Below, piece by piece: positions 57,589 through 64,000 of a DNA stretch of 64,000 bases (positions are counted from its first letter, which is position 1; the number at the start of each line of letters is the position of its first letter). Position numbers and translations under genes: made by a program. A model generated the notes under the pieces. The model was not told the origin of the DNA. It searched no databases and worked only from the letters and a program-made list of their open reading frames with translations. Source of the stretch: Terrabacter sp. 28 (GTDB lineage Bacteria; Actinomycetota; Actinomycetes; Actinomycetales; Dermatophilaceae); the NCBI GenBank assembly GCA_000955875.1, contig JYOE01000026.1:62001-126000 (forward strand). Reading direction: 5' to 3'.

Positions 57589-58673
57589 CCGACACCCTCA
57601 TCTCCCCCGACGCCCGACCGCGCAGCGAGATGCGCCCCACGGGTGCGTCGTTCGCCGGGCTCGTCGGCGTGGAGCTGAAGCGCCTCTGGTGGCGCCGCCT
57701 GACGAAGGCGGTGCTCGCCGGCATCGTGCTCTTCGTCCTCGCGATGGTCTACAACGCGTACAAGTCCTCGACGCCCGAGCGCCTCGCCCAGCAGCTCGAC
57801 TCGTACACGATCATGCTCGAGGAGAACAAGCGGCAGCAGGCCGAGATGAAGGACCAGCTGCCGCAGATGCTCGAGGACTGCCGCGAGCAGCAGGCGCTCG
57901 AGCGCGAGCGGACCGGCGACCCCGGCATCGACTTCCGCTGCGACACCATCGGCACGATCCAGAACCCGACGCTCGAGGAGATGGGCATCGTCGTGCCAAT
58001 CGCCGACACCATCACGCAGTCCGCGATGGAGCCGCTCGTGTCGGTGGGTGGCTTCCTCGTGCTCATCCTCATGGGCAGCTTCGTGGCTGCGGAGTTCACC
58101 ACCGGCTCGATGGGCAACTGGCTCACCTTCAAGCCGCGCCGCCTGGAGGTCGCCGCGAGCAAGCTGGTCGCGGCCGCCATCGGCGCCACGGCTCTCGCCG
58201 CCGCCGCGGTCGTCCTGCTCGTCCTCGGTGCCCACATGGTCGCCACCGTGAACCGGCCGGGCTCCGACCTGCAGCTGCCCGACCCGCCACCGCTCGACGA
58301 GTCCCTGGGGCAGCTCGCGCTCCGGGCCGTCGTGGTCGTCCTGCTCGCCGGGCTGCTGGGAGCCACGCTCGGGCTGCTCGTGCGACACACCGCCGCCGTC
58401 GTCGGCTTCGTGCTCGGCTACGTCGTCCTCGTCGAGGGGTTCGCCGTGCACGCGCTGCTGCAGGGCCGCCTCACGCCCTTCGCGATCGTGCCGAACGCGT
58501 TCGCGTTCCTCGAGAAGGGCTTTCCGTACGCCGCCGAGCGGTGCACCGCCGACGGGTGCACCTTCGCCGAACAGACGATCACCTACACGCACGGCTGGGT
58601 CTACCTGCTCGTCGTGAGCGTCGTGCTCGTCGCCGCGGCCCTCGCCGCCTTCCGCCGCCGCGACGTCACGTGA
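57585..58673 (+). CDS. ABC transporter permease
   Basis: 362 residues of the ABC-2 type. One transmembrane helix near residue 45 is followed by about 90 mostly hydrophilic residues including a charged helix (LDSYTIMLEENKRQQAEMKDQL) and two Cys (EDCREQ, DFRCDT) that could form a disulfide outside. Five further helices follow, with FVAAEFTTGSMGNWLTFKPRR as the cytoplasmic coupling segment. It forms the exporter with the upstream ATPase. The large first loop with a likely coiled coil is longer than usual in this class. Confidence 0.9.
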   Translation: MTDTLISPDARPRSEMRPTGASFAGLVGVELKRLWWRRLTKAVLAGIVLFVLAMVYNAYKSSTPERLAQQLDSYTIMLEENKRQQAEMKDQLPQMLEDCREQQALERERTGDPGIDFRCDTIGTIQNPTLEEMGIVVPIADTITQSAMEPLVSVGGFLVLILMGSFVAAEFTTGSMGNWLTFKPRRLEVAASKLVAAAIGATALAAAAVVLLVLGAHMVATVNRPGSDLQLPDPPPLDESLGQLALRAVVVVLLAGLLGATLGLLVRHTAAVVGFVLGYVVLVEGFAVHALLQGRLTPFAIVPNAFAFLEKGFPYAAERCTADGCTFAEQTITYTHGWVYLLVVSVVLVAAALAAFRRRDVT

Positions 58674-58697
58674 CGGTGCGGTGATCAGGACCTGACC

Positions 58698-58724
58698 TGT
58701 CGATCCGGCGCGAAGCCGTTCGTC
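58698..58724 (+). promoter_or_regulatory. Predicted ECF42-type promoter TGTCGA-N17-CGTC
   Basis: TGTCGA at 58698-58703 and CGTC at 58721-58724, 17 bp apart, 50 nt before the DGPF gene. From what I recall of ECF42 sigma factors, they read TGTCGA at -35 with a short CG-rich -10, so this would be an autoregulated promoter. Confidence 0.65.
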
Positions 58725-58774
58725 GTACGGGTAGCCGGACACACCGGCGGACACCGAAGCAAGGAGACACCGAC

Positions 58775-59131
58775 ATGGCCAAGTACCTGGTCCTCATCTA
58801 CGGCAGCGAGCAGGAGTGGGACGCCCAGACGCCCGAGGAGCTCGAGGCCAAGGAGGCGGGCCACATCGCCTTCTCGCGGGCCGCCGGCGCCGGTCGCCTC
58901 AGTGGTGAGGAGCTCGAGGCGGCGACGACGGCGACCACCCTGCGCGCCTCGGGCAACGGCACTCCGCTCGTCACCGACGGACCGTTCATGGAGACGAAGG
59001 AGGCGCTCGGCGGCTTCTACATCGTCGACGTGCCGGACCTCGACGCCGCCGTCGGGCTGGCCAGGATGCTGCCGGAGCTGCGCGAGCGGCACGGGGCCGT
59101 CGAGGTGCGCCCGATCGTCGACCACGGCTGA
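58775..59131 (+). CDS. YCII/DGPF-domain protein
   Basis: 118 residues. YCII-like ferredoxin fold with the diagnostic motif TDGPFMETKEALGGFYIVDVPDLDAAV. Opening MAKYLVLIYGSEQEWD is also typical, and AGHIAFSRAAGAGRLSGEELEAA carries the conserved central part. DGPF proteins travel with ECF42 sigma factors; biochemical function is uncertain. Strong ribosome site AAGGAG. The sigma factor gene follows 9 nt later. Confidence 0.93.
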   Translation: MAKYLVLIYGSEQEWDAQTPEELEAKEAGHIAFSRAAGAGRLSGEELEAATTATTLRASGNGTPLVTDGPFMETKEALGGFYIVDVPDLDAAVGLARMLPELRERHGAVEVRPIVDHG

Positions 59132-59140
59132 GCCGGCACC

Positions 59141-60403
59141 GTGACGTCCGCGCCACCGCCCGAGGTCGCCGCCGCCGTGGCACGCGCGCACCGCGACGAG
59201 TGGGCCCGCGTGCTCGCCTCGACAGCCCGGGTCACGCGCGACCTCGACCTCGCCGAGGAGTGCACCCAGGACGCGTTCGAGCGAGCCCTCGAGCGGTGGC
59301 CGGCGGACGGCATACCCCGGCGGCCGGGCGGCTGGCTCACCACGGTCGCGGGCAACCGCGCCCGCGACGTCGTGCGTCGGGAGGCGCACGGTCGGCGCCT
59401 GCTCCCGATGCTCGTCGTCGACGAGAGCGACCCCGAGCCGTATGCCGTGGACGAGCGGGCCGTGCCCGACGACCGTCTGCGCCTCGTCTTCACCTGCTGC
59501 CACCCGGCGCTCGCGCCGGAGGCACAGGTCGCCCTCACCCTGCGGCTGGTCTGCGGCCTGTCGACCGCGGAGGTCGCACGCGCGTTCCTCGTGCAGGAGT
59601 CGACGATGGCCGCGCGGATCACCCGGGCCAAGAGGAAGATAGCGACGGCGCGCATCCCCTACCGCGTGCCGTCGCGCGACGAGCTGCCCCAGCGCCTCGG
59701 CGCGGTCACCGACGTGCTGCACCTCGTCTTCACGGCCGGGCACACGGCGCCGAGCGGGAGCGGGCTCGTGCGGCAGGACCTCGTCGACGTTGCCATCCGG
59801 ATGGACCGCATGCTGCACCGGCTGCTGCCGGATGCCAGCGGTGTCACCGGCCTGCTGGCCCTGATGCTGCTCGCCCACGCACGACGTGACACCCGGGTGG
59901 GCGAGGACGGGACGCTGGTCCTGCTCGCCGACCAGGACCGCTCGCGCTGGGACCACCGGCTCATCGCCGAGGGGGCGGCGCTCGTGGGAGAGGCCCTGGG
60001 GCAGGGACCTCCCGGGCGGCACACCGTCGAGGCGGCCATCGCGGCCGTGCACGCCGAGGCGCCGACCTGGGAGGCGACCGACTGGGCCGAGGTCGTCGGG
60101 CTCTACGACGTGCTCCTCGACCTGTGGCCGTCGCCGGTCGTCGCCCTCGCTCGCGCGGCAGCGCTGGGCTTCCGCGACGGGCCGCGGGCGGGCCTCGCCG
60201 CGCTGGAGCCACTCCTCGCGGACCCCTCCGTCGCGACGTATCCCTACGTGAGCGCCACCCGGGCCGACCTGCTGCGTCGCCTGGGCGCCTGGCCCGAGGC
60301 GGCGACCGCGTACGAGGAGGCGCTCACGCTCACCGGGAACGACGTCGAGCGGGCCTTTCTCGTGTCACGGCTCGCCGAGGCGCGAGCCAACGAGGACGCC
60401 TGA
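59141..60403 (+). CDS. ECF sigma factor, ECF42 (DGPF-associated) group
   Basis: 420 residues, long for an ECF sigma factor. Region 2 (VLASTARVTRDLDLAEECTQDAFERALERWP, then PGGWLTTVAGNRARDVVRRE) and region 4 (LTLRLVCGLSTAEVARAFLVQESTMAARITRAKRKI) are followed by a C-terminal domain of about 230 residues (DUF6596-like) with TPR-like helices, including VVGLYDVLLDLWPSPVVALARAAA and ATYPYVSATRADLLRRLG. No anti-sigma factor is encoded nearby; in this group the C-terminal extension is thought to control activity. It is co-transcribed with the DGPF gene from a promoter it probably recognises. Confidence 0.93.
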   Translation: MTSAPPPEVAAAVARAHRDEWARVLASTARVTRDLDLAEECTQDAFERALERWPADGIPRRPGGWLTTVAGNRARDVVRREAHGRRLLPMLVVDESDPEPYAVDERAVPDDRLRLVFTCCHPALAPEAQVALTLRLVCGLSTAEVARAFLVQESTMAARITRAKRKIATARIPYRVPSRDELPQRLGAVTDVLHLVFTAGHTAPSGSGLVRQDLVDVAIRMDRMLHRLLPDASGVTGLLALMLLAHARRDTRVGEDGTLVLLADQDRSRWDHRLIAEGAALVGEALGQGPPGRHTVEAAIAAVHAEAPTWEATDWAEVVGLYDVLLDLWPSPVVALARAAALGFRDGPRAGLAALEPLLADPSVATYPYVSATRADLLRRLGAWPEAATAYEEALTLTGNDVERAFLVSRLAEARANEDA

Positions 60404-60452
60404 GCCCGCCCCACGGCATACGGCCGTGGTCGGGAGCGTTGTCTATGAGGCG

Positions 60453-60458
60453 TAACCT
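60453..60458 (+). promoter_or_regulatory. Candidate -10 box of lipA
   Basis: TAACCT. A leader of about 28 nt with AAGGAG would result. Confidence 0.45.
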
Positions 60459-60492
60459 GTCCGGAGCAGGAAGTCCCGACCAAGGAGCCCGT

Positions 60493-61518
60493 GTGTCTGT
60501 CGTTCCCGACGGCCGTCGTCTGCTGCGCGTCGAGGCGCGCAACGCCGAGACCCCCATCGAGCGCAAGCCGTCCTGGATCCGGACGACCGCGAAGATGGGC
60601 CCCGAGTACACCGCGCTGCACTCGATGGTGAAGTCCGAGGGCCTGCACACGGTGTGCCAGGAGGCCGGCTGCCCCAACATCTTCGAGTGCTGGGAGGACA
60701 AGGAGGCCACCTTCCTCATCGGCGGTGACGTCTGCACCCGGCGCTGCGACTTCTGCGACATCGCGACGGGCCGACCGACCTCGCTCGACCTCGACGAGCC
60801 CCGCCGCGTCGCCGAGTCCGTGGCCCAGATGGGGCTGCGCTACTCGACCGTCACCGGCGTCGCCCGCGACGACCAGCCCGACGGCGCCGCCGGGCTCTAC
60901 GCCGAGACGATCCGCCAGATCCACCTGCTCAACCCGAACACCGGCGTCGAGATCCTCCCTCCCGACTTCGGCGCCAGGCCCGAGCTCGTCGGCCAGGTCT
61001 TCGACGCCCGCCCCGAGGTGTTCGCGCACAACCTCGAGACCGTGCCGCGCATCTTCAAGCGCATCCGGCCCGCCTTCACCTACGAGAAGTCGCTCAAGGT
61101 GCTGACGATGGCCCGCGAGGCGCAGCTCGTCACGAAGTCCAACCTCATCCTCGGCATGGGCGAGACCGACACCGAGATCGAGGAGGCCATCCGCGACCTC
61201 CACGACGCCGGCTGCGACATCCTCACGATCACCCAGTACCTCCGCCCCTCGAAGCTGCACCACCCCATCGACCGGTGGGTCAAACCGGAGGAGTTCGTGC
61301 ACTGGTCCGAGGTCGCCGAGGAGATGGGCTTCAAGGGCGTCATGGCCGGCCCGCTCGTGCGCTCGTCCTACCGCGCAGGCCGCCTCTGGGCCACCGCGAT
61401 GCGCAAGTGGGGTCGCGAGATCCCGGCCCACCTCGCGCACCTCGCCGAGGCCGCCGAGTCCCCCGCCCGCCAGGAGGCGGCGTCGTTGGTGGCCCGCGCA
61501 CAGAGCGCCGTATCCTGA
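60493..61518 (+). CDS. lipA: Lipoyl synthase (radical SAM)
   Basis: Inserts two sulfurs into octanoyl chains on lipoyl domains, consuming one of its two 4Fe-4S clusters. The 341 residues show the auxiliary cluster motif CQEAGCPNIFEC, the radical SAM motif CTRRCDFC and the C-terminal RSSYRAG with the Ser that ligates the auxiliary cluster. GTG 60493 has AAGGAG at a 6-nt spacing. erpA could supply its clusters; lipB makes its substrate and sucB is a client (family knowledge). Confidence 0.98.
   Translation: MSVVPDGRRLLRVEARNAETPIERKPSWIRTTAKMGPEYTALHSMVKSEGLHTVCQEAGCPNIFECWEDKEATFLIGGDVCTRRCDFCDIATGRPTSLDLDEPRRVAESVAQMGLRYSTVTGVARDDQPDGAAGLYAETIRQIHLLNPNTGVEILPPDFGARPELVGQVFDARPEVFAHNLETVPRIFKRIRPAFTYEKSLKVLTMAREAQLVTKSNLILGMGETDTEIEEAIRDLHDAGCDILTITQYLRPSKLHHPIDRWVKPEEFVHWSEVAEEMGFKGVMAGPLVRSSYRAGRLWATAMRKWGREIPAHLAHLAEAAESPARQEAASLVARAQSAVS
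61511..61516 (+). promoter_or_regulatory. -10 box, leaderless DUF4191 gene, inside lipA
   Basis: TATCCT overlapping the last codons of lipA, then 7 nt and ATG 61524. It allows separate expression from lipA. Confidence 0.55.
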
Positions 61519-61523
61519 GCACC

Positions 61524-62258
61524 ATGGCACGCAACAAGGACGGGGACGCATCGACCGCGCCCCAGGAGAAGAAGCAGGGACGGCTGTCCCAGATCCGCGA
61601 CGTCTACCGGATCTCGAGGCAGGCTGACCCGCTCATCGGCTGGTACATGCTCCTCGCGTTCCTCGTGACATTCGGCGTCCTGCTCGTCGTCGGCTTCATC
61701 GTCAAGCTGCCGTGGATCTTCGGTGCGTTCGGCGTGCTGTTCGGCATCCTCGCCGCGACGATCGTCATGAGCCGGCGCGCCGAGCGCGCCGCCTACGGCC
61801 AGATCGAGGGTCAGGCCGGTGCCGCCGGCGCTGCGCTCACCTCGATCCGCCGCGGCTGGTACACCGACCGCGAGCCGGTCGCCGCCGACGTGGCCCGTGC
61901 CGGTGACATCAGCTCGGCCGCGATGGTCTACCGCGCCCTCGGCCGCCCGGGCGTCGTGCTCGTCGGCGAGGGCCCCACGTCGCGCGTGCAGAAGCTGCTC
62001 GCCGCGGAGAAGAAGCGCGTCGAGCGCGTGGCCCCCGGCGTGCCGGTCACGACGCTCCGGGTCGGCAACGGCGAGAACGAGATCCCGCTGCCCAAGCTCG
62101 CGAGCAAGGTCCAGCGCCTCAAGCCGCAGATCACCAAGGACGAGATGGCCATGGTCAACAAGCGTCTCAAGGCGCTCGGCGGCCTGCGCGCTCCCCTGCC
62201 GCCCGGCGTCGACCCGACGCGCGCCCGCATGGACCGCAAGGCCCTGCGCGGCAAGTGA
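61524..62258 (+). CDS. DUF4191 membrane protein
   Basis: 244 residues, actinobacterial family with a conserved place after lipA. Basic N-terminus (KKQGRLSQIRDVYRISRQADPLIGWY), two transmembrane helices (about 42-60 and 67-85), then a cytosolic domain (SRRAERAAYGQIEGQAGAAGAAL...RRGWYTDREPVA, VYRALGRPGVVLVGEGP) and a basic C-terminus. Function unknown. The ATG is 5 nt past the lipA stop and can also be reached by its own leaderless promoter. Confidence 0.9.
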   Translation: MARNKDGDASTAPQEKKQGRLSQIRDVYRISRQADPLIGWYMLLAFLVTFGVLLVVGFIVKLPWIFGAFGVLFGILAATIVMSRRAERAAYGQIEGQAGAAGAALTSIRRGWYTDREPVAADVARAGDISSAAMVYRALGRPGVVLVGEGPTSRVQKLLAAEKKRVERVAPGVPVTTLRVGNGENEIPLPKLASKVQRLKPQITKDEMAMVNKRLKALGGLRAPLPPGVDPTRARMDRKALRGK

Positions 62259-62262
62259 CCCC

Positions 62263-62338
62263 CGATCGAAAGAGCAGTTCGTCCCTCGCGGACGAACTGC
62301 TCTTTCGCTGTGAGGAGGACGAACTGCTCTTTCGATCG
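62263..62338. repeat. Three-arm inverted/direct repeat between DUF4191 and RDD genes
   Basis: Left arm 62263-62284 can pair perfectly either with 62290-62307 (18 bp, 5-nt loop CTCGC) or with 62317-62338 (22 bp). The two right arms are direct repeats of GGACGAACTGCTCTTTCG. It fills the gap between convergent genes, so it most likely terminates both, with two alternative folds. Confidence 0.9.
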
Positions 62339-62347
62339 CTGGGCGGG

Positions 62348-62830
62348 TCAGCGGGTGCGGACCAGGACGGTGCCCGGGACCTTGTCGTGCAGGCCCCGCC
62401 CGTCGCGGTCCCAGATGACCGCCGGGATGAAGATCGCCAGCAGGATCGTGCGCACGACCGCCTGGAGCGGCATCACCCGGCCCGTGGACAGCGACCGCAC
62501 CTGCAGCCCCATGATGCGGTGGCCGATGGTGTAGCCGAGCGTGCCGACGAGCAGCAGGTGCATGACGGCGAACACGCCGAGCACCACGAAGTTCTGGGCC
62601 CCGGTCGCCGGCGGCTGCGAGAACGGCAGCGGCACCGAGAAGAGCCCCCTTGCGATGAGCGAGGCGATGCCCCAGTCGATGAGGACGCCGACGAGCCGGA
62701 TGCCGAAGCCGCCGATCGAGCCGGGCCCCTTGTCGGGCAGGCCCAGGTCGCGTCCCCGGTACTGTCCGTCCGCGCTCGTGCGCGCTCTCGGGCCCTCGAG
62801 CCACGAGCCGAAATCCTTGCGGTCCACCAC
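62348..62830 (-). CDS. RDD-family membrane protein
   Basis: 160 residues. Three transmembrane helices; the family Arg-Asp pattern is seen as GGFGIRLVGVLIDWGIA in the first and TIGHRIMGLQVRSL between helices, ending IWDRDGRGLHDKVPGTVLV. RDD proteins may be transport-related, but roles are mostly unknown. I set the start at GTG 62830 because TACGCT ends 6 nt upstream (leaderless). It is divergent from glnA and converges on the DUF4191 gene. Confidence 0.9.
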   Translation of the reverse strand: MVDRKDFGSWLEGPRARTSADGQYRGRDLGLPDKGPGSIGGFGIRLVGVLIDWGIASLIARGLFSVPLPFSQPPATGAQNFVVLGVFAVMHLLLVGTLGYTIGHRIMGLQVRSLSTGRVMPLQAVVRTILLAIFIPAVIWDRDGRGLHDKVPGTVLVRTR

Positions 62831-62836
62831 GGTGCA

Positions 62837-62842
62837 AGCGTA
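62837..62842 (-). promoter_or_regulatory. -10 box, leaderless RDD gene
   Basis: TACGCT on the minus strand, six nt from GTG 62830. Confidence 0.6.
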
Positions 62843-62883
62843 ACGAGACACGGGCTGTGTGCTTTGCCCGGGCCTGTGCATCC

Positions 62884-62921
62884 GTAACACCCGCGAAACA
62901 TCCGGGTCATGGCCGAGAAAT
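62884..62921 (+). promoter_or_regulatory. GlnR operator upstream of glnA
   Basis: GTAAC-N6-GAAAC-N6-GTCAT-N6-GAAAT: four 5-mers at exact 11-bp steps, the a-b-a-b layout of actinobacterial GlnR boxes. It lies just upstream of the TAGTGT -10 box, over the -35 region. Confidence 0.88.
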
Positions 62922-62931
62922 CGCCGGTCGG

Positions 62932-62937
62932 TAGTGT
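62932..62937 (+). promoter_or_regulatory. Candidate -10 box of glnA
   Basis: TAGTGT, 10 bp after the GlnR operator. Transcription would start near 62944 with a leader of about 85 nt. Confidence 0.55.
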
Positions 62938-63028
62938 CGTCGACGACAGCACGGGGCCGTCACTCGATCCCGGCCGCTCGACAGAGCGCCGCGACAGAGG
63001 GGCGACCTCGCCCCACATAGGAGGTTGG

Positions 63029-64000
<972 letters not shown>

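Overview
The window is chromosomal DNA from a high-GC Gram-positive actinobacterium. The evidence is class II DAHP synthase, a di-haem QcrC with a three-helix Rieske subunit and a four-subunit aa3 oxidase (CtaC/D/E/F), actinobacterial families (DUF3043, DUF4191, DUF5302, SCO2322-like), a GlnR-type operator at glnA, many GTG starts, and abundant leaderless promoters. The gene set and order suggest a member of Micrococcales, perhaps Intrasporangiaceae; that placement is inference. I see no prophage, insertion sequence, CRISPR array, rRNA or tRNA. It is mostly conserved core chromosome.

Layout. 1-5.1 kb (minus): an acyltransferase, a sensor kinase and a response regulator, then DAHP synthase and threonine aldolase. 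5.2-8.5 kb: a membrane protein and a minus operon (SRPBCC protein, Cys-rich protein, glucokinase, EEP hydrolase). 8.6-14.7 kb: acyl-CoA ligase behind a palindromic operator, a lipoprotein metallopeptidase, a small Cys protein, a DEDDh exonuclease/GIY-YIG fusion and an AsnC-type ligand-binding protein. 14.7-16.3 kb: trpD and a degenerate receiver protein. 16.5-26.4 kb: the respiratory block ctaE-qcrC-qcrA-qcrB (plus) and ctaC-ctaD-ctaF (minus), enclosing a mini-metallopeptidase, an unassigned short transcription unit and a ferric-reductase-like flavoprotein. 26.5-28.0 kb: a cysteine desulfurase homologue lacking the PLP lysine, with TusA. 28-39.2 kb: aat, a PfkB kinase, erpA, glycerate kinase, nadA with a phosphoesterase, a dipeptidase divergent from a methyltransferase, a Pcm-like methyltransferase, an azurin-like gene remnant, DUF3043 and a serine hydrolase. 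39.2-45.2 kb: a cobalamin riboswitch and a six-gene operon (SCO2322-like, EcfT, fused EcfAA, EcfS, cobU, cobS). 45.2-53.2 kb: gcvT, pepA, small proteins, lpdA, sucB and a TIGR01777 epimerase. 53.2-64 kb: a Ser/Thr kinase, an oxidoreductase, lipB, an ABC exporter, an ECF42-type sigma factor with its DGPF partner, lipA, DUF4191, an RDD protein and the start of glnA.

How the genes connect. lpdA, sucB, lipB, lipA and gcvT all make, attach or use lipoate. The qcr and cta genes encode the bcc-aa3 respiratory supercomplex. The riboswitch operon couples corrinoid or cobalt uptake to the last steps of cobalamin synthesis. erpA, nadA, lipA and the TusA pair share Fe-S and sulfur chemistry.

Patterns beyond genes. 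(1) A heptamer GGCATAC, mostly CGGCATACG, occurs about 24 times on both strands; inside genes it forces the rare codons TAT, GCA and ATA. (2) About 18 genes have a TAnnnT-like -10 box ending 6-7 nt before the start codon, so they are probably leaderless, and this fixes several starts. (3) Intergenic hairpins with one extra copy of an arm lie between convergent genes. (4) A short transcription unit at 21.5 kb has a promoter, a Shine-Dalgarno site, a 14-codon ORF and a perfect terminator, and has no recognised function.
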